This document shows positions 33,503-43,313 of a stretch of DNA of 45,778 bases, in pieces (position 1 is the stretch's first letter; each line of letters begins with the position of its first letter). Origin of the DNA: an uncultured bacterium. GTDB taxonomy: Bacteria; Cyanobacteriota; Vampirovibrionia; Gastranaerophilales; Gastranaerophilaceae. The notes under the pieces were generated by a model that was given only the letters and a program-made list of their open reading frames with translations, made no database searches and was not told the DNA's origin. A program made the translations under genes and the position numbers. The stretch is taken from contig CACXCI010000061.1 of NCBI GenBank assembly GCA_902766105.1, forward strand, positions 1 through 45,778. Direction: 5' to 3'.

Positions 33503-34318
33503 TTACAATAATTTTTTTAATAAATTTGATAATGTATTATTTAATTTTAGAAATTCTTTTTCTGATAATTTTTTATATTTATTTGGCATCCATGAATTGT
33601 GTAGTAAAATAATTCCTATTGAATTATCTAATACATAATCAGAATAATCATTTTCTATATAAAAATTTTGAAACATAATTTCATTTTTTTTAAAAATTAA
33701 ATTGTTTGTATTTGCAAATTTACATTCCGGCATATAATCATAATTTCCATTGCAAAGTGAAATATATTCTTTGGGTTCGGCGTTCATAAGATGTTGATTC
33801 AGCAGCCCGTTTCCCAAAACATCCCATTTCATCATTTTTTGTACTTTTTTAGGATTGAAAATACGCAGTATATTTCTTAATGGTCGACATAATAGATTTG
33901 TCCTATCCCATATTAATTTTTCTTTTACTTTTGCAACCCATGATTTCAAAATTTTTGAATGCTTTTGTGCATAAATAAATCCTAAATGCTTTCCAAACAT
34001 TGCAAGTTCCGTATCTAAATTATTTAATTGTGTTTCAAAGAATTTATTTGAGGTAATTATAGTATCTAAATCAAGCCAAATTCCTCCATTTTGTTCCAAA
34101 ATGGCACATCTAATGGCATCAGCTTGTTTTGCTAATGAATAGTTTTTATATAATGATGTATCATAAAAATTTTTGCCAAGATATTTATCTAAATTTTTGT
34201 AATTTAAAATAATAATTTCGTAATCTGGTAAATATTTTTCCCAGGTTTTTAAGCATAATTTCAAATAACCGGGTGTGTTATTTTCCGGTTCCCAAAATGT
34301 AAATATTTTCTTATTCAT
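33503..34318 (-). CDS. DXD-motif glycosyltransferase (GT32/capsule-type)
   Basis: 271 residues. The start IFTFWEPENNTPGYLKLCLKTWEKYLPDYEI and the motif SLAKQADAIRCAILEQNGGIWLDLDTI (D83 and D85 as the metal/sugar DXD) are the hallmarks of the Gly_transf_sug (GT32-like) family. Later VLGNGLLNQHLMNAE and LLHNSWM match its acceptor half. Family members add hexoses to capsule, LPS or secreted glycans; the substrate is unknown. The gene is more AT-rich than its neighbours and sits alone in a patch with an XRE regulator and a palindromic element, which may mean acquisition by transfer. GGGGGG lies 10 bases before ATG 34318. Confidence 0.85.
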   Translation of the reverse strand: MNKKIFTFWEPENNTPGYLKLCLKTWEKYLPDYEIIILNYKNLDKYLGKNFYDTSLYKNYSLAKQADAIRCAILEQNGGIWLDLDTIITSNKFFETQLNNLDTELAMFGKHLGFIYAQKHSKILKSWVAKVKEKLIWDRTNLLCRPLRNILRIFNPKKVQKMMKWDVLGNGLLNQHLMNAEPKEYISLCNGNYDYMPECKFANTNNLIFKKNEIMFQNFYIENDYSDYVLDNSIGIILLHNSWMPNKYKKLSEKEFLKLNNTLSNLLKKLL

Positions 34319-34367
34319 ATAGTAAACCCCCCTTCATAGTTATTGCTATGACTAAATTTACGCATAA

Positions 34368-34430
34368 TTTTTAGCTAATGCAATAATATTATTTATTATA
34401 TATAATAAAAAGTCAAATTATTTTTAGCTA
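34368..34430. promoter_or_regulatory. 18-base perfect palindrome between two TTTTTAGCTA direct repeats
   Basis: TTTTTAGCTA occurs at 34368-34377 and 34421-34430, 53 bases apart. Between them lies TTTATTATATATAATAAA (34392-34409), a perfect palindrome. It lies between the minus-strand glycosyltransferase gene and the plus-strand XRE gene, where an operator would be expected. Confidence 0.45.
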
Positions 34431-34484
34431 TAGGGTTATTAAAATTGTTAAAAATTTAGTTTATAAGTTCTTTGAGGGATAAAA

Positions 34485-34799
34485 ATGAAAAATATAAAAG
34501 AACTTTTAGGTAAACGAATAAAAGAATTAAGAAAGAAAAAAAATTTAACACAGGAAACTCTTGCTGAGTTTGCGGATATTGAAATTCCAAGTTTAAGCAA
34601 TATTGAAAACGGAAAAAACTATCCAAATCATGAAACATTAGGCAAAATAGCAAAAGCGTTAAACGTTGAGCCATACGAACTTTTTATATTTGGATATTAT
34701 AAATCTGCTGATGAAATGATAGATGAGATGTTTAAAGAAATGAAAAATAACGAATTGCTGGTGCAGAAAATGTATAAATTCTTTTTGTGTGTTAAATAA
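34485..34799 (+). CDS. XRE-family helix-turn-helix regulator
   Basis: 104 residues. The N-terminal 70 are a complete Cro/C1 HTH: LGKRIKELRKKKNLTQETLAEFADIEIPSLSNIENG with the canonical LTQETLAE helix 2 and SLSNIENGKNYP recognition helix. The Lys/Glu-rich tail (DEMIDEMFKEMKNNELLVQKMYKFF) may form a coiled-coil dimer. GAGGGA lies before ATG 34485. It is divergent from the glycosyltransferase gene across a region with a perfect palindrome. It is unrelated in sequence detail to the other XRE protein at 8618. Confidence 0.85.
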   Translation: MKNIKELLGKRIKELRKKKNLTQETLAEFADIEIPSLSNIENGKNYPNHETLGKIAKALNVEPYELFIFGYYKSADEMIDEMFKEMKNNELLVQKMYKFFLCVK

Positions 34800-34819
34800 T
34801 ATCTACCCTTATTCAAAAT

Positions 34820-34903
34820 TGTCATTTTGAGGTTTTAGCCCGAAAAATCGCAAGGTTTTGCAAAATTATGAGATTCTTCACACACAGGGGGTTCAGAATG
34901 ACA
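34820..34903. repeat. 84-base inverted-end element (TGTCATTTTGA...TCAGAATGACA)
   Basis: The ends TGTCATTTTGA and TCAGAATGACA are inverted repeats with one mismatch. The inside contains GAGATTCTTCACA, typical of short miniature elements in gut bacteria. It lies between the XRE gene and the sigma-factor gene. A partial relative (CTCGAAATGACA) lies at about 13420-13431. Confidence 0.55.
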
Positions 34904-34958
34904 GATAAATTATTTGCAAGTGGCGCGAAATGTCCAAAATATTTACCCCCTCACACTC

Positions 34959-35636
34959 CTAGTATCCGTATTGTTCGTGGGCATTCAAGTATTCACGAAC
35001 GGTATTTAATGATGATTGTACAATACGTGTAACACGTGATGGGGATAAGCCGATTTGGGTTGCAATATCTTTTACCTGCATATTTCTGTAAAATCTGTAT
35101 TCAACAACTGTTCTTTCTTTAGGCGGTAATTTAGAAATAGCCGCTCTTATCATTTTACCCATTTCAGAAATCTCTGCATTTTCATCAGGAGTTGCGTGAG
35201 GGTCTTTTACAAAATCAAATGGTGAATCATTATCACTTGCGGCTGCTGCCAAACCATCAATTGACAGGATAGTTTCGTAAATTGCTTCACGAACCTTTGC
35301 CTGCTTCATATCCATTCCTTCTACTGCTTCTTCCTCATCATATTCATCTTCTGCTTTATGTTTTAGAGAATACCATTTATATCTTATTCTAAGTTCATTA
35401 CGGATTGCCCAGCGAACGGCTGTTGCAATGTATGCAGAATTATATTTTTCCAATTGTTCAGGGGTTTTATTTTTAATCATAACCTGAATAGCGATAATAC
35501 CAATTGAAAGCAGCTCCTCGTATTCGACCATGTGTGCCGGAATACGTCTATGCTCAACTCTTGCTACCTTTTGAACAATGTCTATGTAGTGCTGTAAATT
35601 AGTTTTTTCGTCTTTACCAGTCATAACTTTACTCAT
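34959..35636 (-). CDS. Sigma-28/FliA-like RNA polymerase sigma factor
   Basis: 225 residues from ATG 35636; the TTG three bases earlier is not needed. Region 2 has VEYEELLSIGIIAIQVMIKN and SAYIATAVRWAIRNELR, resembling the FETYA...IRGAILDELR block of FliA/SigD. An acidic linker (about 95-150) is longer than usual. Region 4 is LPPKERTVVEYRFYRNMQV then DIATQIGLSPSRVTRIVQS. It follows flhB by 30 bases on the same strand, a flagellar-type neighbourhood. Whether it drives flagellar or other genes is not shown; other motility genes are absent here. No clear Shine-Dalgarno is present. Confidence 0.8.
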   Translation of the reverse strand: MSKVMTGKDEKTNLQHYIDIVQKVARVEHRRIPAHMVEYEELLSIGIIAIQVMIKNKTPEQLEKYNSAYIATAVRWAIRNELRIRYKWYSLKHKAEDEYDEEEAVEGMDMKQAKVREAIYETILSIDGLAAAASDNDSPFDFVKDPHATPDENAEISEMGKMIRAAISKLPPKERTVVEYRFYRNMQVKDIATQIGLSPSRVTRIVQSSLNTVREYLNAHEQYGY

Positions 35637-35666
35637 CAATAATACTACAAACTTTATAATTTACTG

Positions 35667-36731
35667 TCATTTATTTGAAGGATTTTTCATTTTGTATACA
35701 AATAACAGAATTTCTGCAACTGCTTTATAAAGTTCCGGCGGAATCGGCTGATTAATATCGCACATTCTAAATACTGCCCTTGCAACGGGAGGATTTTCAA
35801 TAACCGGAACATTATGTTCTTTTGCAATATCTATAATTTTTTTTGCAATTAATTCTGTTCCTTTGGCAATAAGCATTGGAGAATCCATTTCTTCTGCAAC
35901 ATATTTAAGTGCGCAGGCAACGTGTGTAGGGTTTGTTACGACAAAATCTGCTGTTGGCACAGCATCCATAGCGCCTTGCTGAAGCATTTGCATACGGCGC
36001 TGGCGAAGTTGTGCTTTTACATTCGGATCTCCTTCAGAGTTTTTATATTCATCTTTAATTTCTTTAAAAGACATTTTTTGGTCTTTTAAAAATTTCCATT
36101 TTGTAACTCCGTAGTCTGCTGCGGCAATTATCAAAAAGGCTATGCAGGCTTTAAAAATAAATTCAGTCATAAGCTTGCCAAATTCAATCATTACGGCAAA
36201 GTTGTTATCAATTGAAGCAAGCATTAAAATAGCTTCAATATGTTCTTTATATACAGCCCATCCTATGTAGCCTAAGATGATTACTTTTACGATGTTTTTA
36301 AATAATTCAAAAAGAGTTTTTATAGATATAATATTTTTAAAATATTTTGTAGGATTTAATTTATCTAACTTTGGAACAAGCGGTGCAATTGCAACTAAAG
36401 GTCCAACTTGTATAAAATCAGCTAATACTGCAACCAACCATGCAATAGCCAAAATAGGTCCAATGATTAGAGCCGCACCTTTTACTGCAATTAACAGTAC
36501 ATACATATAGCCTATTTTATCCATGTTTGCATTGGGAATTTGTTCATATAAAAGTGTAAAAACCTGAACAATTTGATCCCAAATAAATGGAGCTAACCCA
36601 AAAATAACCATAAACAAAACAAGCAGCGAAACAGCGGTTGAAAAATCTTTCGATTTAACTACCTGACCTTCTTTTCTTGCCTGCTCGAGCTTTCGAGGGG
36701 TTGCATCAAACTGCTTGTCCTCATCACCCAT
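35667..36731 (-). CDS. flhB: Flagellar/type III export switch protein FlhB
   Basis: 354 residues, normal length. It is an inner-membrane component of the flagellar (or type III) export gate that switches substrate class after self-cleavage. The start DKQFDATPRKLEQARKEGQV is the family signature. Four hydrophobic segments lie between about 30 and 205. The cytoplasmic domain has the auto-cleavage motif N267-PTH in DFVVTNPTHVACALKY, and the ending PELYKAVAEILLFVYKMK is typical. The Shine-Dalgarno AAAGGAA lies before ATG 36731. No other flagellar genes are present in the window. An SctU-type role is possible, but the sigma-28-like gene next door favours flagellar origin. Confidence 0.9.
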   Translation of the reverse strand: MGDEDKQFDATPRKLEQARKEGQVVKSKDFSTAVSLLVLFMVIFGLAPFIWDQIVQVFTLLYEQIPNANMDKIGYMYVLLIAVKGAALIIGPILAIAWLVAVLADFIQVGPLVAIAPLVPKLDKLNPTKYFKNIISIKTLFELFKNIVKVIILGYIGWAVYKEHIEAILMLASIDNNFAVMIEFGKLMTEFIFKACIAFLIIAAADYGVTKWKFLKDQKMSFKEIKDEYKNSEGDPNVKAQLRQRRMQMLQQGAMDAVPTADFVVTNPTHVACALKYVAEEMDSPMLIAKGTELIAKKIIDIAKEHNVPVIENPPVARAVFRMCDINQPIPPELYKAVAEILLFVYKMKNPSNK

Positions 36732-36802
36732 TTGAGATAGTTCCTTTCTGAAAATATTATATCATGGATTATAAGGAATATTTTACCAATTACAAACGTT
36801 AG

Positions 36803-37453
36803 TTATGAAACTATTTTAACTCCTGAACTTGTACCAAGTCTTACTGCACCTGCTTTAATCATAGCTAATGCGGCTTGTTTATCTCTTATTCCACCTGAGG
36901 CTTTTACCTGTAGTCCTGCAAAATTTACTGTATCATACATCAATTTTACATCTTCCGCTTTTGCTCCAACACCGCCTTTTACAAATCCTGTTGAGGTTTT
37001 TACAAAATCTGCTCCGCCTTTTATACACAGTTCACATGCTAATTTTATTTCATCTTTTTCCAGTAAATCTGTTTCTATTATAACCTTTAGGTTATGCCCT
37101 TGGCAGGCGTGCTTTATTTGTTGAATTTCATCAACTATATAGTCGCTTTCCCTATCTTTTAATTTGGTTACGTTTATAACCATATCAATCTCATCTGCAC
37201 CGTCATTTATAGCGTTTACGGTTTCAAAAACTTTGGTTTTTGTTGTGTTTGCACCAAGAGGAAAACCAATAACAGTAACAATTTTGACATCACTGCCTTT
37301 TAGATTTTCTTTAGCCAATTCAACATAACAAGGATTTACACAAACTCCTAAAAATTTATACCTCTTTGCTTCATCAAATAATCTTATTAAATCAGCTTTT
37401 TTTGCATCTTGTTTTAATAGAGTATGTTCAATGTATTTATTTAAGTTTTCCAT
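36803..37453 (-). CDS. deoC: Deoxyribose-phosphate aldolase
   Basis: 216 residues, usual for the short bacterial DeoC. It splits 2-deoxyribose 5-phosphate into glyceraldehyde 3-phosphate and acetaldehyde. The Schiff-base lysine is K152 in FVKTSTGF. The proton-relay aspartate is D90 in ADEIDMVINV, and the second lysine is in VKASGGIRD. GGAGG lies before ATG 37453, two bases after metF. The acetaldehyde it forms could be used by the AdhE encoded at 10231, though that link is only metabolic inference. Confidence 0.95.
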   Translation of the reverse strand: MENLNKYIEHTLLKQDAKKADLIRLFDEAKRYKFLGVCVNPCYVELAKENLKGSDVKIVTVIGFPLGANTTKTKVFETVNAINDGADEIDMVINVTKLKDRESDYIVDEIQQIKHACQGHNLKVIIETDLLEKDEIKLACELCIKGGADFVKTSTGFVKGGVGAKAEDVKLMYDTVNFAGLQVKASGGIRDKQAALAMIKAGAVRLGTSSGVKIVS

Positions 37454-37455
37454 AA

Positions 37456-38298
37456 TTACCTCCGAATAATATTGTCTAAAATTTTCGATACCATATCTGA
37501 ATGATTAAGCGTATAAAAATGCAATCCGCTTACCTTGTTATCAATTAAGTCCTGACATTGATTTATCGCATATTCAATTCCTACTTTATGAGCTTCTTGC
37601 GAGAATTTTTCCAAATCTGAAGATAATTTTTTAGGAATTTTTACTTGCGTCATATCTACCATTTTTTGAGCCTGAGCAAGGCTTCTTACAGGCATGATTC
37701 CGGCTGCAACAGGAATTGTAATTCCGGCAGCTTGCACTTTTTCAATATAGTTGTAGAATTTTGCATTGTCAAAAAATAATTGGGTAAAAATGACACTTGC
37801 TCCGGCATCAACTTTTCTTTTAAGATTTTCTATATCTTTATCAATACTTTCAGCCTCGGGATGACCTTCGGGGTATCCGCCTACACCTATTGAAAGTGTG
37901 GTTTTTTGATGTATAAAATTCACAAGCTCGTTCGCATAACGAAAATCAAGACTGCAAGTGTCTTTATTTTCCCCTAAATCACCGCGCAGAGCCAAAATAT
38001 TTTCTATACCCATATTTTCAATTTGGACTATATAGTGTTCAATGAGTTCTTTTGTCGCACAAATACAGGTAAAATGCGGCATTGGATTTAGTTCTAAATC
38101 TAATATCATTCTAAGAATTTCAAGTGAAAAATCCCTTGTTCCGCCATTTGCACCGTATGTCAAAGATACAAGTGCCGGATTGTATTTTTTTAATATTCTT
38201 AACTCCTCAAAAAGTTTTGAAATATTACCATCTTTTGGCGGGAATATTTCAAAAGATATTTGAGGTTTATTGCTTTGATAAATTTCAGATAATTCCAT
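37456..38298 (-). CDS. metF: 5,10-methylenetetrahydrofolate reductase
   Basis: 280 residues, full-length MetF TIM barrel. It reduces methylene-THF to methyl-THF for methionine synthesis, with FAD as cofactor. Visible family motifs are QISFEIFPPKDGN (catalytic Glu), VSLTYGANGG, HFTCICATKE, ILALRGDLGE, FTQLFFDN and IPVAAGIMPV. It starts two bases after the atpC stop with no Shine-Dalgarno, so translation is probably coupled. No metH or metE is close by. No S-box or other riboswitch precedes it. Confidence 0.95.
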   Translation of the reverse strand: MELSEIYQSNKPQISFEIFPPKDGNISKLFEELRILKKYNPALVSLTYGANGGTRDFSLEILRMILDLELNPMPHFTCICATKELIEHYIVQIENMGIENILALRGDLGENKDTCSLDFRYANELVNFIHQKTTLSIGVGGYPEGHPEAESIDKDIENLKRKVDAGASVIFTQLFFDNAKFYNYIEKVQAAGITIPVAAGIMPVRSLAQAQKMVDMTQVKIPKKLSSDLEKFSQEAHKVGIEYAINQCQDLIDNKVSGLHFYTLNHSDMVSKILDNIIRR

Positions 38299-38300
38299 AA

Positions 38301-38714
38301 TTAATTTAGTTTAAATCTTTTCTCACCGGACAAGCTTGCCTTTAAACGAGCTTCAGCTCTTGCAATTGCAGCTTCGGCTCTTTTGGCCTCAATTCTTGCT
38401 TCAGCATTTCTCAATTTTCTTTTTGCTCTTTCTAAAGCATCTCTTGCTCTTGCTTCGTCAATTTCTTCCCCAGCTTCTGCTAAAGTTGTTAAAATTAAAC
38501 ATTCTTCGTCTTTAAACTGCAAAATACCACCCATTGTTGTGAAGCTTTTTGTTTCATCCCCGATAACAGCTCTGGTTACACCAATATCAAGGGCAGTCAT
38601 AATAGGTACGTGTCCTTTTAGTATTCCGAACTCTCCGTCAATACCTCTTGTGTAGACAGCATCAACTTCTTCATCAAAAACAACTCTTTCTTGTGTAATT
38701 ATTTTCAATTTCAT
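38301..38714 (-). CDS. atpC: ATP synthase F1 epsilon subunit
   Basis: 137 residues, normal length. The N-terminal beta-sandwich (MKLKIITQERVVFDEEVDAVY, GEFGILKGHVPIMTALDIGV) is followed by the two-helix C-terminal domain (EEIDEARARDALERAKRKL and EAAIARAEARLKASL) that can inhibit rotation. It lies 30 bases downstream of atpD with a perfect hairpin at the junction, and is followed by metF two bases later. No Shine-Dalgarno precedes ATG 38714. Confidence 0.95.
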   Translation of the reverse strand: MKLKIITQERVVFDEEVDAVYTRGIDGEFGILKGHVPIMTALDIGVTRAVIGDETKSFTTMGGILQFKDEECLILTTLAEAGEEIDEARARDALERAKRKLRNAEARIEAKRAEAAIARAEARLKASLSGEKRFKLN

Positions 38715-38726
38715 AGGATTTATACA

Positions 38727-40172
<1,446 letters not shown>

Positions 40173-40286
40173 TCATATTTTACAAATTGATTATATCATA
40201 ATTGTTAAAAATTTTCCAAAATGCTGGCAAAAATTTTTTTTCTTAGGTATTATACATGTCATATCTCACGAAATTTGGAAAAGAAT

Positions 40287-41144
40287 ATGCAGTTATTAAT
40301 TAAAAACGAATTGGGTTCTAACGATAAGATATACAAACCCGACTTTAACTCAAAATCAGGCAGGGAATTGCTGGCATTTTATTTGCAGACAAAGTTTAAG
40401 CAAATATTTTTATTTGACAAAAAGCAGGCAATCCCGATTATAAACAACATTCATCCTGATTTTATTAATAAGTTTACAAAAAGAATTATAAATAATCCTA
40501 CAAAACGTTTGTTAATTGGTGTAACAGGAGAATCAGCCTCCGGTAAATCCACCATTTGTCATGAAATAAAAAATGTCATAGAACAGTTGGCAATGCCGGT
40601 TACGGTATTGAGTACAGATAATTATTTTAATGATATTTCTGTTTTGATTAACAAGTATGGCTCTTTTGATAATTTGAGAGATAACGGTTATGATGTAGAT
40701 GCTCCGACAAGTTTTCAGCTGGATATTTTACGTTCGGATCTTGAGGATTTATCAGACGGTCTGGATATAAAAGCTCCTATGTATCTTCCAAACGGTACGG
40801 GCGTTTCTATGCCAAAAGCAATTGATGTTCCGTCAAGGAAAATTATTGTTGTCGAAGGTATTGCAACTATGTATGAAGCTGTAAAAGATGTATTTGATAT
40901 AAAAATATATGTTGAAACAGAAAATGAACTCAGAAAAAGCCGTTTTATGAATAGAGCTGTGGAAGAACGTAATCAAAGCAAAGAAAATGCTATCAAGCAC
41001 TGGGATTATATATCAAGTGCCGGCGAAAAATATGTAAAACCGTTCAGAAAAGAAGCAGATTTAGTTATCAATGGAAATTCCGATCTGAAATATTTTGCGC
41101 ACATGCTTGAGTATATTCACGAAATTACCCAGTTTGGTGAGTAA
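40287..41144 (+). CDS. Uridine kinase / phosphoribulokinase-family P-loop kinase
   Basis: 285 residues from ATG 40287, preceded by GGAAAAGAAT; the upstream frame start at 40221 lacks a ribosome-binding site. Walker A is GESASGKST (81-89). The LSTDNYFND motif (catalytic Asp region) and DAPTSFQLDILRSDL and KAPMYLPNG stretches match uridine kinases. VVEGIATMYE is the expected strand-helix, and R-rich KSRFMNRAVEERNQ is the lid. The first 70 residues are an extra N-terminal region not found in short Udk. The substrate could be uridine/cytidine or another ribosyl compound. Confidence 0.8.
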   Translation: MQLLIKNELGSNDKIYKPDFNSKSGRELLAFYLQTKFKQIFLFDKKQAIPIINNIHPDFINKFTKRIINNPTKRLLIGVTGESASGKSTICHEIKNVIEQLAMPVTVLSTDNYFNDISVLINKYGSFDNLRDNGYDVDAPTSFQLDILRSDLEDLSDGLDIKAPMYLPNGTGVSMPKAIDVPSRKIIVVEGIATMYEAVKDVFDIKIYVETENELRKSRFMNRAVEERNQSKENAIKHWDYISSAGEKYVKPFRKEADLVINGNSDLKYFAHMLEYIHEITQFGE

Positions 41145-41245
41145 TAATAAGTTATATTTTCTTAAAATAGATTAACATAATGTCAAAAATTTTTATGTTT
41201 TACATTATTATTTAATGTAAATATTTATAGAATTAGGAGATAGAA

Positions 41246-42301
41246 ATGCCAATAAACTATATTAGTGTAGGTAGAGATATAGCCGGATATATTACCCAAA
41301 AGACAAATAAAGCTGAGGTATTGTACGACAGACATGGTATTAAAGCCTTGGCTAATTCAAAAAATTGTCTTTCAGAAATTGTTAAGGATATATTTGTAAA
41401 TGCGGATAGTCCTTCGCTAACTATGAGCGCTCGAGAAGGTAAAAGTCATACAATATTAAAAATGACAACAAAAGATGGAGTTGAAATTATTGACTCTAGA
41501 GAGTTTATTATTCCAAAAGAAGCTGATGTTATTGCTCATACCCCTAATGTAAAAGGTAAAACTTCAAAATTAATAATGAATAGATCTGATATACAAGAAC
41601 TTTTAAAAGATAATTCAAAGTTTTCAGAATATATAAAATCTTTTCTTCAGGGTTCAAAAAATCCGATATTAGAAATAGCAACAAAAGATTCTGAAAAATA
41701 TAACCTTTCGGCATTTGTGTTAAAGGATGGTGATGTTGTTTTAACACAAGGTGCATTTTCAACCGGTAGAGATAAATATGGACGTACAATAAGAAAATAT
41801 CATTTCAATACCGGAGATGAAATTGCTTCAGGTTTTGTTGGTGAGGGTAAAAAAAGAATAAAAGTATTACCTTATTTATCAAAAGAAAAACAAGAAAAAT
41901 ATGAAATTTTAGCTCCAATGTTATTTACAAACAGAGCGACAAATATTTTAAGAGATTTCTATGGTATTGAACGCAAACGTCTAAATCTGGGCGCTCTTGC
42001 CGATAAATATATGTTAACAAAGGAAAGATGCAGACAAATTATTGCAAAGATAATTACGAAAATGGATAACGTAAAAAGTATGCAATCTCCTGAATTAGGA
42101 GTTGATGTAAGACGTCTGAAACCATATAAATATTTAAGTGAAGATGAATTAGATAAATTTAATGTATACAGATCCAAATTATTAAGCCAAGATGAGGAAG
42201 AAAGAAAACTGGCTGTTGATGTACTTGAGCAGCTAAAACTTGAAAGTAAAAGACGTGCAGCGCTAAAAACTTTAGACGTTATAAAGCGTAATGAAAATTA
42301 G
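41246..42301 (+). CDS. Unassigned protein with a sigma region-4-like helix-turn-helix
   Basis: 351 residues. The first 200 residues form no family I know. From about 225 to 275 there is [20 protein letters not shown] followed by [21 protein letters not shown], which matches sigma-70 region 4 (LPxREREVLRLRYGL ... IGExxGVTRERVRQIExxAL) in spacing and key residues. No region 2 (core-binding, -10 recognition) is visible, so it is not a normal sigma factor. The C-terminal 75 residues are charged and helical. AGGAGA lies before ATG 41246. The start [11 protein letters not shown] loosely resembles the F-x-G signature proteins. The stop overlaps that of the convergent ABC ATPase gene by four bases. 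Confidence 0.75.
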   Translation: MPINYISVGRDIAGYITQKTNKAEVLYDRHGIKALANSKNCLSEIVKDIFVNADSPSLTMSAREGKSHTILKMTTKDGVEIIDSREFIIPKEADVIAHTPNVKGKTSKLIMNRSDIQELLKDNSKFSEYIKSFLQGSKNPILEIATKDSEKYNLSAFVLKDGDVVLTQGAFSTGRDKYGRTIRKYHFNTGDEIASGFVGEGKKRIKVLPYLSKEKQEKYEILAPMLFTNRATNILRDFYGIERKRLNLGALADKYMLTKERCRQIIAKIITKMDNVKSMQSPELGVDVRRLKPYKYLSEDELDKFNVYRSKLLSQDEEERKLAVDVLEQLKLESKRRAALKTLDVIKRNEN

Positions 42302-43296
42302 TATATTCGCTTGCCAGTTTCAATATTAAATTTGTATAAATCATTTTGATTAATTGACAAATTCAATGTTTTACCGATATTGATATCTGCGTCAAGTTTT
42401 GCACTGCATTTGCTGTTTCCTATATTGAAATATGCAATTTTTTCTGCTCCAAGCATCTCTGAAATTTCAATATCTACTGTAAGTTTTATATTTCCGTCTG
42501 GCTTTATCATTTTTTCAGGTCTGATTCCATATAAAATATTTTCATCCAAACCTAATTCTTTGCCTTTAATAAAATTCATTTGAGGTGAGCCGACAAAACC
42601 TGCAACAAACGAATTTGTAGGGTTGTTATAAATTTCATCCGGTGTACCTACCTGTTGGATATCACCATTATTTAATACGACAATTCTATCACCCATAGTT
42701 AAGGCTTCTGTTTGGTCATGTGTAACGTATATAAATGTTGTCTGTAATCTTTCATGTAATTTTTTTATTTCAGAACGCATTTGAACTCTCAACTTTGCAT
42801 CCAAGTTAGATAAAGGTTCATCCATTAAAAATACTTTAGGGTTTCGAACTATAGCTCTGCCTAAAGCTACACGCTGTCTTTGTCCGCCGGAAAGTTGTTT
42901 GGGTTTACGATCTAAATATTCACCTAAATTCAGTATTTCTGCCGCTTCTTGTACTTTTTTGTCAATCTCTGCTTTGGGAACTTTTCTCATCTTTAATCCA
43001 AACGAAATATTCTCTCTGACTGTCATGTGAGGATACAGTGCATAACTTTGGAAAACAAATGCGATATCTCTGTCTTTTGGTGGAATATTATTTACTTTTG
43101 TTTCGCCTATATATATTTCACCTTCTGTTATGTCCTCTAAGCCTGCTATCATTCTCAATAAAGTAGATTTCCCGCAGCCGGAAGCCCCAACCAGCACAAC
43201 AAACTCTTTATCTTTTATTTCAAGATTAACGTTATTAATTACTGTTTTATTGTTGTCATAAGTTTTTTTGATGTTTTTTAAAACTATGTTGCTCAT
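42298..43296 (-). CDS. Sugar-type ABC transporter ATPase (UgpC/MsmK/MalK family)
   Basis: 332 residues, slightly shorter than the 360-375 of MsmX/UgpC because the C-terminal TOBE region is reduced. Walker A is GASGCGKST (37-45), Q-loop [17 protein letters not shown], signature [15 protein letters not shown], Walker [13 protein letters not shown] and H-loop [12 protein letters not shown]. MsmX-type ATPases often serve several sugar transporters encoded elsewhere, which fits the absence of permeases here. AGGA lies before ATG 43296, and it starts 17 bases after the sensor-kinase-like gene, so the two are co-transcribed. Confidence 0.9.
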   Translation of the reverse strand: MSNIVLKNIKKTYDNNKTVINNVNLEIKDKEFVVLVGASGCGKSTLLRMIAGLEDITEGEIYIGETKVNNIPPKDRDIAFVFQSYALYPHMTVRENISFGLKMRKVPKAEIDKKVQEAAEILNLGEYLDRKPKQLSGGQRQRVALGRAIVRNPKVFLMDEPLSNLDAKLRVQMRSEIKKLHERLQTTFIYVTHDQTEALTMGDRIVVLNNGDIQQVGTPDEIYNNPTNSFVAGFVGSPQMNFIKGKELGLDENILYGIRPEKMIKPDGNIKLTVDIEISEMLGAEKIAYFNIGNSKCSAKLDADINIGKTLNLSINQNDLYKFNIETGKRIY

Positions 43297-43313
43297 TATT
43301 TTTCCTGTTTAGC

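Noticed and set aside
38299-38320. S-box or other methionine riboswitch for metF
   Set aside because: metF starts two bases after atpC, so there is no room for a leader.
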